Source: Nageia nagi (Eukaryota > Pinophyta). Taken from it: a stretch of 64,000 nucleotides of DNA. Below, in pieces: positions 26,981 to 40,073 of the stretch. The stretch covers positions 59,644,001-59,708,000 of the forward strand of contig JBITNC010000001.1 of the NCBI GenBank assembly GCA_050084985.1. Direction: 5' to 3'. A program made the position numbers and the translations under genes. The number at the start of each line of letters is the position of its first letter. Positions within the stretch are counted from its first letter, which is position 1. The notes under the pieces were generated by a model that searched no databases, had not been told where the DNA came from, and saw nothing but the letters and a program-made list of their open reading frames with translations.

Positions 26981-27602
26981 TTGGTGTGGAAGCTCTTCTT
27001 CTTGGTGTAGAAGCTCTTCTTCTTGGTGTGGAAGCTCTTCTTCTTGGTGTGGAAGCTACATCTTGGTGATCCTTCTTCATTCCTCATCTTACACTCCATT
27101 GGTGAGGTAAATTCCAAGAGAAGGTATAAATTTCCTTCTCATTTGGTTATTTTATGGATTATTACATGATGCTACTAACACATTACTTGCTATGTGTTAG
27201 TCCTTTTAAATTATGATTAACAACTTGCAATTTTTTTTACTAATCCTCTATGTTACTTGCAATTTTTAAATTGCTATAATTCTTTTAAGAAGGGTTAGTA
27301 TACAAAATTTTTTACATATTATATTGGAATTAAATGTATATGTTGGTTCAATTTATCACAACATTTTCTTAAATACCAATATATGATAAAAAAAATTGCA
27401 ATATATACTAACATTTTTTATGTTAGTAGTATTATGTTATTACTATTTGCTTAAAAAATAGTAATATATTATTGTGAAATTTCTCCTATATATCCTACCA
27501 TTTTTTATGTTAGTGGTATTTTTTATTGATGAGGCATGAACATTTACAAAAAAAATGAGAGGAGGATATTTTTTTTGAGTTCTACTACAAAATTTCAAAG
27601 GC

Positions 27603-27633
<31 letters not shown>

Positions 27634-29878
27634 AATTTTTTAATATAATCAAAATATATATATATATATATATTATAAAATGTTTAAAAGGGGGGTCACG
27701 GTTAAATAATTAAACCATACAATAATTATTAATTCAGGGGGTCAAATAAAATAAAGGCATGCACACGCGATGCAGACTGCACTACGCCCCCGCAGCCTCC
27801 TCTTCTCATCTCTGGTGGCTCCAACTCCACATCACCTCCACGTCCTTCAGGCTCATGCGAGATTATTTGGCAGGCTACGTAACAACACTGCACTGCTCGT
27901 TCACTACACTGCTCGTAGGCAATGCACAAAATGCATACGTTGAAAGCTCCACATTTCTTGGACTACAATGATCATAGGCTACAGACACCGCTTCATGGAC
28001 TTCAATGATCGTAGGATCTGCACATAATGGTGCACGAGAATCATTTGCCAAGATGCATGATGCAGACCCCATTTTTCGGATTGCAATGATCGTAGGATAG
28101 AGCATGTGAATCATTTGCGAAGAAGATGGTGGGGCATGTTGCTTATGACATTTCATGGCAGGTAGGATACAAGCATGATGCAGCCTAAGTTTCATGGCCT
28201 GCACTGATCGTAGGATATGCACATAGGATATGCCCAACATGGATACATTGAACAGACACCGTCTCATGGCAAGTAATGATCGTAGGATATGCACCAGACA
28301 GATACACGACCATGGAAGCGCAAAGAAGGCACTCAAATTGTTCGATGCATGGTGCAGATAGAGTTTCATGGATTATTTACCAAGATGCATGATGCAGACA
28401 CATTTTATGGACTGCAATGCATTTTTTGCTCATGAACTGGGCTGGTCAATAGCCGCCCCATGCGCCTCACGTGATCTCCACCGCCCTACGTGGCCTCCTT
28501 ACCACCTTGGACTCCCTCTACCACCTAGCCTCTCACACCCCATGCGACTCACCACCCTTCTACACACTTTGGTCTCCCTTGCCACCTCTGCCCAGCCTCT
28601 CCACCTCCATGAGGCTTACACTTGGTCCTTCCAATTTTTTTTGTCAACTCTAGTTGTTGGGTCTTTAATTTTTTACCCACTAAAAATTTGATTTGATTTT
28701 TTTTTGCCTTGGTCAAAATTAAACATTTAAAGGTTTTTTTCCTAAGTCTTTTTTAAGTAAACAAAGGCCCTATTTACTTACCATGCCTATTAAAAAACCC
28801 AATTATAGCATCCAAGTTTTTAGGGATCACACATTACTTGAAAAACACGGGGAGGAACCATACTTAAACATAATTTTTTAGCATCCAAGTTGTTAGCACT
28901 TTAAATAAAAATGGGGGGGATTTTTATAATTTTTTACTTAAATTTTTATGGAACTTGCATGCTAAATTTATAATGCGTGCTTCTTAACCTTGTTAGGATT
29001 AAAGCATGCTTAGTACTTAAAATTTTAAGTTAAATAATGCATGATGCATGTTTATTACTTAATTTTAAGTCATGAAATAATACATGTTTAAGTTATGGAT
29101 TAATGGTAAGTAGGACTTAGCCTTTGTAAAATTCATTATTTTTGAACTTGAGCAAAAATATGAAAAATGTAAAAGTCCTTTAGGGGTTAGTACAAAACCC
29201 ATTGGACTCTTAAGGTTTCAAGTTCGTGTGGATGGAGTATTTTCACTTTACTTTATATTTTTGCACATTTACTTGATACTTGCAAATACGCAAAATATTG
29301 AAAGTAACCCCTAAAATGAACACATCCGCACGTATTTTTTCACAACATGACTTGTTTGGGGAGCCATGAGGTGAGGACAGGGCAGACTGGAGCCTTTTTA
29401 GTCCGAAGACCCAAGTGGTGGTAAGTCCGTCTTAATTGCCCCTAAGACCTCTGTTGGATTGGACATAATTCTATTAGGTGGACAAGCATGTGTGTAGTGA
29501 TACCACATGTCCGTACGTCCATTCAGGGATTATCCTGATAACCTAGGAGGAAAATTGAAAACCTTAATCAAGATAATTAAAATGGTCGATCCATGATATG
29601 TCGGATCCTTGGAAAATAGTTAGTACTTCTCCTTGTGAGAGTATATTACTGACCAAGGTGAACTGGTTGAGGACTGGTAGTACTTAGGCTCCACCTTGCG
29701 GGCATCCAGGTGAAGGCCTAATTCTATACAAGAAAACAACCCCAACTTTATCCTTCTACGGATCGTGGTTAATAAGTTTGCACATGTGGGACATGTTTGA
29801 TTATTAGATGTTTTATATGTATAGATGGAAAATTGTAAAAGTTTGCATTCTTATTGCATATTTACTCTTTTTTGTAGC
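26981..29878 (+). other. Copia A long untranslated leader with repeats
   Basis: A 2.9-kb stretch between the PBS and gag without a supported gene. It starts with about four copies of a 21-base unit around GGTGTGGAAGCTCTTCTTCTT (26984-27060). AT microsatellites follow at 27609-27632 and 27655-27675. Then comes a GC-richer block (27750-28700) with five copies of a motif containing ATGATCGTAGGAT and several GATGCATGATGCAGAC units. The last 500 bases (29350-29860) are conserved with copias B and C. Open frames in the GC-rich block resemble no known protein and are not conserved in B. Confidence 0.7.
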
Positions 29879-32800
29879 AATGGTTGAAACCTTTGTTCCC
29901 AAGCATATACTCGATGGTTCCAACTTTGGAATATGGGAACCTCGTATGAAAGCTGAGTTACAAGCAAGGAAGCTATGGCAGACAGTTACTAAAGACTTGG
30001 TTGCTCCTACCGATGAGAAGGCTCTTGAAGTATACAACTCAAAGAATGAGTTAGCAACTTCAATGATTTATCGTGCAGTTTCAGATGATGTCCTTCTCAT
30101 GATCACTTCTTCAACATCAGCAAAGGAAGCTTGGGATAGGCTAAAGAAAATTTACCTTGGGTCAAAATTTTCAAGGAGGTTCACTATTCTACAAAAGTTA
30201 TTGTAATATTGTCAAGGTGAAGATGAAAGTGCCTCTATCTACTTGAACAAAATCATTGACCTCAGGACACAACTAGTTAGCTGTGGGCGCAACTGGATCA
30301 ATGATGAGTTCATGGTCTTCATCATTCTTCAAAGCCTTACTACAAAGTTCAGTAACTTTATCACGGTTATGGAAACAAGGCTCAATGATGAAGAAGATGT
30401 CATCTCTCTTGATAACCTTTCTAGACTCCTTCTGAATCATGAGGAAACTTTGAACAAGAAAATGTTGAACCTTTCTCCAAAGAACAATAGCATTACTCTA
30501 GGAGCAACCAAAACTCCTTTCAAGAAAAAGTTCAAACATTATAAATTCAAAGATAACAAGTCCTCATCTACCTTCAAAAAGTATGAGAAAAAGGGCAACA
30601 ATAATAGCAACTTCAGGCAAAGGAATGACAAAGCCGGATCAAGCAATCCAACACCTTAGAAAAAGTTTGATGGAAATTGTAACTTTTGTGGCATCTTTGG
30701 GCACAAAGAGTATGATTGTCGCAAAAATAAATTTTCTCAAAAAGGTAAGGGAAATGCAAATGTGAGAAATTTCAATAATAGAAAGAAGAACAAGCATACT
30801 GCTACTGTTGCCTACTACTCAATGACTCAAACTATTTCAAATGATTGGATTGTTGATTCAAGATGCACTAATCACATGTGTTATGAAAAGGATAAGTTTG
30901 AAAACTTTCATAAGTACAAAAAGGATGCAATTGTGATAGGTGATAATACAGTCCTTTATGTTCAAGGAATAGGGAGTGTGAAGATTCATGGAAAGACTCT
31001 TGATAATGTCTTTTATGTGCCTAAACTAAGGATGAATCTTATCTCCGTAATTCAGATTACAAGGAAAGGATACTCAGTTGAGTTTACCTCACACTCCTGG
31101 TGTGTTAAGAAAGGACTTGCCACCTTCATGAAAGGATCAGTAAAGGATGACCTTTATATTGTGGATCAAGTTCCTTCAAAGATTTATCTTGCTACAAATG
31201 TTTGTTCAAAGGGTAATCTTTGGCATCAACGATTAGGGCACCTTAACCACAAAAGTATTCAAGGTATGAAAACTCAAGAACTTGTGGAAGGTTTACCTAA
31301 TATTTCACCCACAATTGGTCTTTGTGAAAGGTGCATTCTAGGAAAGATGAATAGGAAAAAGTTTGAAAAAGATAAGGTAACTCAAGCTACTCATCCTCTT
31401 CAGCTTGTGCATTCAGATTTGATGGGTCCATTTCAGACTAAGTCCCTAGGGGGAGCTTCTTATGTTCTGACCTTCATTGATGACTTCAGTAGGATGACAT
31501 TTGGTTATCTACTTGAGCACAAGGATCAAACTTTTGACAGGTTTAAAGACTTCAAGGCACTTGTTGAAAATCAAACTGATTTTAAGATCAAGATGCTAAG
31601 ATCTGATAATGGGGGTGAGTATAATAGCAATGAGTTTAACGACTATTATGTTAAACATGGGATCAAGTGGCAATTCACAATCCCTTACACCCCTCAGCAA
31701 AATGGAGTTGCTGAAAGGAAGAATCGCACCATTATGGAAATGGCAAGATGCATGTTGGGTAACCTTCCTAGTTTCTTATGGGGAGAAGCTGTTCACACTG
31801 CTATTCACACCCTAAATAGGTGTCCTACTAAGGTAGTTGAAGGTAAAACTCCATATGAAGCATGGACAGGAAAGAAACCTAACCTCTCACACTTCAGGGT
31901 CTTCGGTTGTGATGCATTTGCCTTCATTACCTCAGAGAAAAGAAAGAAGCTAGATAAACGATCAAAAAAATGCATCTTTGTGGGGTATGATAATTAGCAT
32001 AGAGGTTACAGGCTCTATTCCTCATCCCATAAAATAGTATTTGTTTCTAGGGATGTCAAGTTCAATGAACTTCCTGAGGATATGACCTCTCATGCTGAGG
32101 TATCTGATACAGATGATTCTTCACCTGCACCTAACTAGTTGGATGATCATGTAGGGAAGTCACCACAAGAGCAAAATTCTCCAGCTCAAAGAATTACAAG
32201 GAGTATGACCTTGAATAACTCTTTATTTGCCAAAATTGATAATACGCATGAGCCATCAACCTTCAAAGAAGCTTCCAAGCAAGAGTGTTGGATAGAAGCT
32301 ATGAAAGTTGAGTATGAGGCGCTCATGAAAAATGAAACTTGGGATTTGGTTTCTTATCCAAATAAAAAAAATGTGATTAGAAATAAATGGATATACAAGG
32401 TCAAGTACAATTCTAATGGAAAAATTGAAAAATACAAAGCAAGGTTAGTGGCCAAAGGATTCGCTCAGAAATATGGTATTGATTATGAGAAAACCTTTGC
32501 TCCTGTGGCCAAGATGCCTACTATCAGAATAATCCTTGCTCTTTCTGCAGCTCAAGGATGGAAAGTTTTTCAACTTGATGTCAAGAGTGCATTTCTCAAT
32601 GGTGACTTGGATGTTGAAATCTACATGAATCAACTAGAAGGATTTATTCCAGAAGGAAAAGAGTCTCTTGTGTGCAAACTAAAGAAGTCTTTGTATGGAC
32701 ATAAGCAAGCACCTAGAGCATGGTACAAGAAAATTTCAGGATTCTTTGCAGATATTGGTTTTTCCAAGTGCTTCTTTGACTCAGATCTCTATGTACTCAA

Positions 32801-33790
32801 TCAAGGAAAAGACGTGGTCTTAATTCTCCTTTATGTGGATGATCTTCTCATAACTGGCAATAATATTGAAATCATCCAAGAGTGCATCTCCAAACTAAAG
32901 GCAACATTTGAAATGACTAATCTAGGTCTATTACATTACTATCTTGGGATGCAAGTATACCAACATAAAGATTGTACTTATCTTAGTCAATCTAAGTATA
33001 TATCAGACATCTTGCAAAAGTTTGGAATGGAGGAGTGTAAATATGCTGCAATACCTATTTCTCCTGGAATTGTTGTATCATTGAGCTTAGATTCTCAGTT
33101 GGTTGATGCTACAGCTTATAGGCAATTGATTGGTAGTCTTCTATATCAGACTATCTCTCGACCTGATATTGCCTTTGCAGTGAATCTGATGGCATGATTC
33201 ATGCAAAAACCATATGTTGAACACCTCAATGTTGTTAAGCAAATCTTGAGGTATGTCATAAGGACAAAGGATCTTGCTCTTAAGTATTCCAAAGTGCCCT
33301 CGATTGTTCTCTCAAGGTTCTTAGATTTTGATTATGGGGGAGATAAAGATGACAAAAAATCAACCTCTACATATGTGTTTAGCATTGGTTTAGGTGCTAT
33401 CTCTTGGGCTTCCAAGAAGCAACCTACTGTGACTCTTTCTACCACCGAAGCTAAATATCGAGCCATGTCTGTTGCCATCCAAGATGCTATTTGGCTGAGG
33501 CATCTTTTGAATGAAGTTGGGTATAAGCAAAATGGCCCATCTCTTATTTCTTTAGACAATCAATTGGCTATCTCTTTGGCTAAGAATCTTGTGTTCCATC
33601 AGAGAACCAAACATGTGGAAATCCAAGCCCATTTTATCAGGGAGAAGGTTCTAGATGACATCATACACTTGCAGTATTATCCATCTACTGAAAACTTTAC
33701 TGATTTGTTCACCAAGCCCCTTCCTGAAGCTCAATTCAGCAAGCTTAGGGATTCTCTCGGGTTGGTGAAGTTTCCCTCAAGGGGAGTGAA
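29879..33790 (+). pseudogene. Copia A gag-pol polyprotein, nonsense-mutated
   Basis: Gag starts MVETFVPKH at 29879 and has a zinc knuckle CNFCGIFGHKEYDC near 30680-30720. The protease motif is DSRCTNHM where the family and copia B have DSG (near 30860). Integrase HHCC (HQRLGHLNH, CERCILGK) and core (TFIDDFSR, RSDNGGEY, NGVAERKN) span 31220-31740. RT (QLDVKSAFLNGDL, YVDDLLITGN) lies at 32570-32870, and RNase H (LSTTEAKYRAM, FTKPLPE) at 33430-33725. Compared with copia B, in-frame stops fall at 30204, 30657, 31996, 32136 and 33195, and a one-base loss near 33780 removes the normal terminator. The order INT-RT-RH is diagnostic of Ty1/copia. It is defective, though transposition in trans remains conceivable. 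Confidence 0.93.
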
Positions 33791-33839
33791 GTTTGAACTT
33801 TTATTAGTGATGACAACTTCACCTCTAAGAGGCCTTTTT

Positions 33840-34300
33840 TATTGTACATTCTATACCTCCATGGTAAGTTTGCTCTGTGTGACAAACTTGTTGTACAATT
33901 GTTGTTATAGAGTGTTGATTATTTTATACCTCTGTGGTAAGTTTACTCTGCATGACAAACTTGTTGTACATTCTATACCTCCGTGGTAAGTTTGCTCTGC
34001 ATGACAAACTTGTTGTACATTCTATACCTCAGTGGTAAGTTTGCTCTGTGTGATAAACTTGTTGTACATTTTTATACCTCTATGGTAAGTTTGTTCTATG
34101 TGACAAACTTGTTGTACATTTTATACCTCCGTGGTAAGTTTGCTCTGCATGAGAAACTTGTTGTACAATTTTTGAGCATATAATTAATATACCTCTGTGG
34201 TAAGTTCGCTCTACGTGAGGAACTTGTTGTACATTCTATACCTTCATGGTGAGTTTGCTTTGTGTGAGAAACTCCTTGTACAATTTTTATGCTCTACTAA
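33840..34300 (+). repeat. Tandem repeat array before copia A polypurine tract
   Basis: Eight units of about 48-75 bases, each containing a TATACCTCCGTGGTAAGTTTG-like core followed by GACAAACTTGTTGTACA. The array lies between the end of pol and the 3' LTR. Copia B has a homologous array of seven units at 35740-36130 (inverted). Confidence 0.88.
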
Positions 34301-34756
34301 TAATCAACACATGTCTATATACAACAGGTGACTATGAGTGATGGCTTGGCATCTTCGTGATGACTTATAGTGCACCATTGATCAGTTATTTATAAGATGA
34401 CATTATTTGATTCTCTTATTTGAATATATGATGCATCTAACTGATTTTGTTCATGAGTTGCTTGTAGCATGCAGGATCTTCTTTAGAAATGCAGGTTACT
34501 CACCTTATGCAAGCAAGCTCATGGAGACTCACATGTCAGCTTAAAGTTGATCGACTACTATGTATAGTGAAACCAGTTTTGGTTAATGATTGTATTGTAA
34601 ACCATTTTTGTCAAATGGTAATGTAGTGAGTCTCATACTAGTTCTCAAAAAGATTCTCAAATATGTAAATGTTCTCATCTCCACTTGTATCACTATGGAG
34701 GAGAACTCTCTCTTACTCTCTCTCTTCTCTCTTCTACACTCTATCCCAATATTGCA

Positions 34757-34767
34757 TTAAGGGGGAG
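34757..34767 (+). other. Polypurine tract of copia A
   Basis: TTAAGGGGGAG directly before the 3' LTR start at 34768. It is the usual plus-strand primer for LTR elements. Confidence 0.88.
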
Positions 34768-34791
34768 TGTTAGAATTTGTAATGAAATATT
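34768..34791 (+). repeat. 3' LTR of copia A, first 24 bases
   Basis: TGTTAGAATTTG to AAATATT, matching the 5' LTR start exactly, then interrupted by copia B. The last five bases, ATATT, are B's target duplication and recur at 44139-44143. Confidence 0.92.
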
Positions 34792-35258
34792 TGAGAGAAT
34801 TAGCACTACTCTAATCCTCAAAGTCCAAGACTAGGAAACTCAATCATACAACATTCACACAAGATAACACAAGTGTAATGTGGTTCCTCCCTCCTTGGGA
34901 GTACATCCACAACTAGTATCTCAATTCTCAAGTATGCCCCTCTTACAACTATTCTCTTCCTCTCCTACACAAACTAGTAGAGTAATCTTACTCCAAAACT
35001 TAGATGTGTTACAAGAGGAGAGGCCCTCTATTTATAGCTTGAGAGCACCTCCCTAACCTCCCTTTAACCCAAGGGTAAGGTTAGGGTTACAATAAATGCA
35101 TGACCTAACTTTAACCTACCAACTAACCCATGGTAAGGTCAAAGTCCACACAATAAAGAATTCAATTAATCCCTTAAGGTATCTACATATCCTTTAAGTG
35201 ATTAATTGAAATTACAAGGAGTTTAGATATTCATAATATTTCATTACAAATTCTAACA
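34792..35258 (-). repeat. 3' LTR of copia B
   Basis: On the plus strand it runs from TGAGAGAATTAG to AATTCTAACA. It is followed at 35259 by CTCCCCCTTAA, the complement of the polypurine tract. It is nearly identical to 43670-44138. Confidence 0.93.
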
Positions 35259-35739
35259 CTCCCCCTTAATGCAATATTGGGATAGAGCATAGAAGAGAGA
35301 AGAGAGAGAGTAAGAGAGAGTTCTCCTCCATAGTGATACAAGTGGAGATGAGAACATTTACATATTTGAGAATCTTTTTGAGAACTAGTATGAGACTCAC
35401 TACATTACCATTTGATAAAATGGTTTACAATACAATCATTAACCACAACTAGTTTCACTGTACATAGTATTCGATCAACTTTAAGCTGACATGTGAGTCT
35501 CCATGAGCTTGCTTTCACAAGGTGAGTAACTTGCATTTCTAAAGAAGATCCTGCATGCTACAAGCAACTCATGAACAAAATCAGTTAGATGCATCATATA
35601 TTCAAATAAAAGAATCAAATAATGCCATCTTATAAATAACTGATTAATGGTGCACTATAAGTCATCACGGAGATGCCAAGCCATCCCTCATAGTCACCTG
35701 TTGTATATAAACATGTGTTGATTATCAATAGAGCATAAA

Positions 35740-36130
35740 AATTATACAACAAGTTTCTCATGCAGAACAAACTCACCACGTAGGTATAGAATGTACAACA
35801 AGTTTGTCACATAGAGCAAACTTACCATGGAGGTATATTAATTATATGCTCAAAAAATTGTACAACGAGTTTCTCACACAGAGCAAACTCACCACGGAGG
35901 TACAAAATGTACAACAAGTTTGTCACGCAGAGCAAACTTACCACAGAGGTATAAAATGTACAACAAGTTTATCACGCAGAGCAAACTTACCACAGAGGTA
36001 TAAATATGTACAAGTTTGTCACATAGAGAAAACTTACCACAGAGGTATAAAATAATCAACACTCTATAACAACAATTGTACAACAAGTTTTTCACGTAGA
36101 GCAAACTTACCACGGAGGTATAGAATGTAC
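35740..36130 (-). repeat. Tandem repeat array of copia B
   Basis: Seven units with the core GTACAACAAGTTTGTCAC and GAGCAAACTTACCAC, the inverted counterpart of 33840-34300. Unit number and spacing differ between the elements. Confidence 0.86.
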
Positions 36131-36179
36131 AATAAAAAAAGGGCCTCTTAGAGGTGAAGTTGTCATCACTAATAAAAGT

Positions 36180-39100
36180 TCAAACTTCACTCCCCCTTGA
36201 GGGCAACTTCACCAACCTGAGAGAATCCCTAAGCTTGCTGAACTGAGCTTCAGGAAGGGGCTTAGTGAATAAATCAGCAGAGTTTTCAGTAGATGGACAA
36301 TACTCCAAGTGTATGATGTCACCTAGAACCTTCTCCTTGATAAAATGGGCTTGGATTTCCACATGTTTGGTTCTCTGATGGAACACAAGATTCTTAGCCA
36401 AAGAGATAGCCGATTGATTGTCTGAAGAAATAAGATATGGGCCAGTTTGCTTATACCCAATTTCATTCAGAAGATGCCTCAGCCAAATAGCTTCTTGGGC
36501 AGCAATAGATATGGCTCGATATTCAGCTTCGGTGGTAGAAAGAGTTACAGTAGGTTGCTTCTTGGAAGCCTAAGAGATAGCACCTGAACCAATGCTGAAC
36601 ATATATGTAGAGGTTGATTTTCTATCATCTCTATCTCCCCCATAATCAGAATCTGAGAACCTTGAGAGAACAATTGAGGGCACTTTGGAATACTTAAGAG
36701 CAAGATCCTTTATCCCTGTGACATACCTCAAGATTTGCTTAATAGCATTGAGGTGTTCAACATATGGTTTTTGCATAAATTGTGCCATCAGATTCACTGC
36801 AAAGGCAATATCAGGACGAGAGATAGTCAGATACAGAAGACTACCGATCATTGCCTATAAGCTGTAGCATCAGCCAACTGAGAATTTGAGCTCAGTGATA
36901 CAATGATTCCAAGAGAAATACGTATTGCAGCATATCTACACTCCTCCATTCCAAACTTTTGCAAGATGTCTGATATATACTTAGATTGACTAAGATAAGT
37001 ACAATCTTTATGTTGGTATACTTGCATTCCAAGATAGTAATGCAATAGACCTAGATCAGTCATTTCAAATGTTGCCTTCAATTTGGATATGCACTCTTGG
37101 ATGATTTCAATATTGTTGCCTGTTATGAGAAGATCATCCACATAAAGGAGAATTAAGACCACATCTTTTCCTTGATTGAGTACATAGAGTTCTGAGTCAA
37201 AGAAGCACTTGGAAAAACCAATATCTACAAAGAATCCTGAAATTTTCTTGTACCATGCTCTAGGTGCTTGTTTAAGTCCATACAAAGACTTCTTTAGCTT
37301 GCACACAACAGACTCTTTTCCTTCTAGAATAAATCCTTCTGGTTGATTCATGTAGATTTCTACATCCAAGTCACCATTGAGAAATGCACTCTTGACATCA
37401 AGTTGGAAAACTTTCCATCTTTGAGCTACAGAAAGAGCAAGGATTATCCTGACAGTAGGCATCTTGGCCACAGGAGCAAAGGTTTCCTCATAATCAATAC
37501 CATATTTTTGAGTGAATCCTTTGGCCACTAACCTTGCTTTGTATTTTTCAACTTCTCCATCAGAATTGTACTTGACCTTGTATATCCATTTATTTCCAAT
37601 CACATTTTTCTCATTGGGATTAGGAACCAAATCCCAAGTTTCATTTTTCATGAGTGCCTCATACTCAACTTTCATAGCTTCCATCCAACACTCTTACTTG
37701 GAAGCTTCTTTGAATGTTGATGGCTCATTCATATTATCAATTTTGGCAAATAAGGATTTATTCAAGGTCATACTCCTTGTAATTCTCTAAGCTAGAGAAT
37801 TTTGCTCTTGTGGTGACTTCCCTACATGATCATCCAACCAGTTAGGTGCAGGCGTAGAATCATCTGAATCAGACACCTCAGCATGAGAAGTCGTATCCTC
37901 AGGAAGTTCATTGAACTTGACATCCCTAGAAATAAAGACTATTTTATGGGATGAGGAGTAGAGCCTGTAACCTCTATGCTGATTATCATACCCCATAAAA
38001 ATGCATTTTTTTGATCTTTTATCTAGCTTCTTTCTTTTCTCTGAGGTAATGAAGGCAAATGCATCACAACCAAAGACCCTGAAGTGTGAAATGTTAGGTT
38101 TCTTTCCTGTCCATGCTTCATATGGAGTTTTACCTTCAACTGCTTTAGTAGGACACCTATTTAGGGTGCGAATAGCAGTGTGAACAGCTTCTCCCCATAA
38201 GAAACTAGGAAGGTTACCCAACATGCATATTGCCATTTCCATAATGGTGCGATTCTTCCTTTCAGCAACTCCATTTTGCTGAGGGGTGTAAGGGATTGTG
38301 AATTATCACTTGATACCATGTTTAACACAATAATCGTTAAACTCATTGCTATTATACTCACCCCCATTATCAGATCTTAGCATCTTGATCTTAAAATCGG
38401 TTTGATTTTCAACAAGAGCCTTGAAGTCTTTAAACCAGTCAAAAGTTTGATCCTTATGCTCAATTAGATAACCAAATGTCATCCTACTGAATTCATCAAT
38501 GAAGGTCAGAACATAAGAAGCTCCCCTAGAGACTTAGTCTGAAATGGACCCATCAAATCTAAATGCACAAGCTGAAGAGGACGAGTAGCCTGAGTTGCCT
38601 TATCTTTTTCAAACTTTTGCCTATTCATCTTTCCTAGAATGCACCTTTCACAAAGACCAATTGTGGTTGAAATATTAGGTAAACCTTCCACAAGTTATTG
38701 ATTTTTCATATCTTGAATACTCTTATGGTTAAGGTGCCCTAATCGTTGATGCCAAAGATTACCTTTTGAACAAACATTTGCAGCAAGACAAATCTTTGAA
38801 GGTACTTGATCCAGAATATAAAGGTCATTCTTTACCGATCCTTTCATCAAGGTGGCAAGTCCTTTCTTAACACACTAGGAGTGTGAGGTAAACTCAAATG
38901 AGCATCCTTTCCTTGTAATCTGAATTACAGAGATAAGATTCATCCTTAGTTTAGGCACATAAAAGACATTATCAAGAGCCTTTCCATGAATCTTCACATT
39001 CCCTATTCCTTGAACATCAAGAACTATATTATCACCTATCATAACTGTATCCTTGTTATACTTATGAAAGTTTTCAAACTTATCCTTTTCATAACACATG

Positions 39101-40073
39101 TGATTAGTGCATCCTGAATCAACAATCCAATCATTTGAAATAGTTTGAGTCATTGAGTAGTAGGCAACAGTAGTAGCATGCTTGTTCTTCTTTTTATTAT
39201 TGAAATTTCTCACATTTGCATTTCCCTTGCCTTTTGAGCAAATTTCTTTTTACGATAATCATACTCTTTATGCCCAAAGATGCCACAAAAGTTACAATTT
39301 CCATCAAACTTTTTCTGCAGTGTTGGTTTGCTTGATCCAACTTTGTCATTCCTTTGCTTGAAGTTATCATGCTTCCTGATGGTAGATGAGGATTTGTTAT
39401 CTTTGAATTTATAATGTTTGAACGTCTTCTTAAAAGGAGTTTTAGTTGCTCCTAGAGCAATGCTATTATCCTTTGGAGAAAAGTTCAACATTTTCTTGTT
39501 CAAAGTTTCCTCATGCTTCAGAAGGAGTCTAGAAAGGTTGTCAAGAGAGATGACATCTTCTTCATCATCGAGCCTAGTCTCCATAACTATGACAAAGTTA
39601 CTGAACTTTGTAGAGAGGCTTTGAAGAATGATGAAGACCATGAACTCATCATTGATCCAATTGCACCCACAGCCAACCAGTTGTGTCCTGAGGTTAATGA
39701 TTTTGTTCAAGTAGATAGAAGCACTTTCATCTTCTCCTTGATGATATTGCAACAACTTTTGTAGAATGGTGAACCTCCTTGAAAATTTGGACCCAAGGTA
39801 AATTTTCTTCAGTCTATCCCAAGCTTCTTTTGCTGATGTCGAAGAAGAGATCATGAGAAGGATGTCATCTAAAACTGCACGATAGATCATTGAAGTTGCT
39901 AACTCATTCTTTGAGTTGTAGATTTCAAGAGCCTTCTCATCTGTAGGAGCGACCAGATCTTCATTAACTATCTGCCACAGCTTCCTTGCTTGTAACTTAG
40001 CTCTCATACGAGGTTCCCATATGCCAAAGTTGGAACCGTCGAGTATATGCTTGGGTATGAAGGTTTCAACCAT
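36180..40073 (-). pseudogene. Copia B gag-pol polyprotein with several breaks
   Basis: Read on the minus strand, gag begins MVETFIPKH at 40073 and runs to 39210. Its zinc knuckle has the last Cys replaced (CNFCGIFGHKEYDY), and a one-base loss near 39230 shifts the frame. Protease keeps DSGCTNHM (near 39115). A stop replaces Trp near 38875. Integrase continues with NHKSIQ, CERCILGK and the core at 38700-38240, with another frame break near 38520. RT (QLDVKSAFLNGDL, YVDDLLITGN) is at 36848-37684. RNase H (36180-36851) has a one-base loss near 36850 and a Trp-to-stop change near 36570. It ends LVKLPSRGSEV with a normal stop. Although the LTRs are young, this copy could not encode a full polyprotein. 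Confidence 0.92.

Noticed and set aside
27729-28691. Several open frames up to 164 residues on both strands
   Set aside because: They lie in the GC-richer, repeat-bearing leader of copia A, resemble no protein family and are not conserved in the matching part of copia B.
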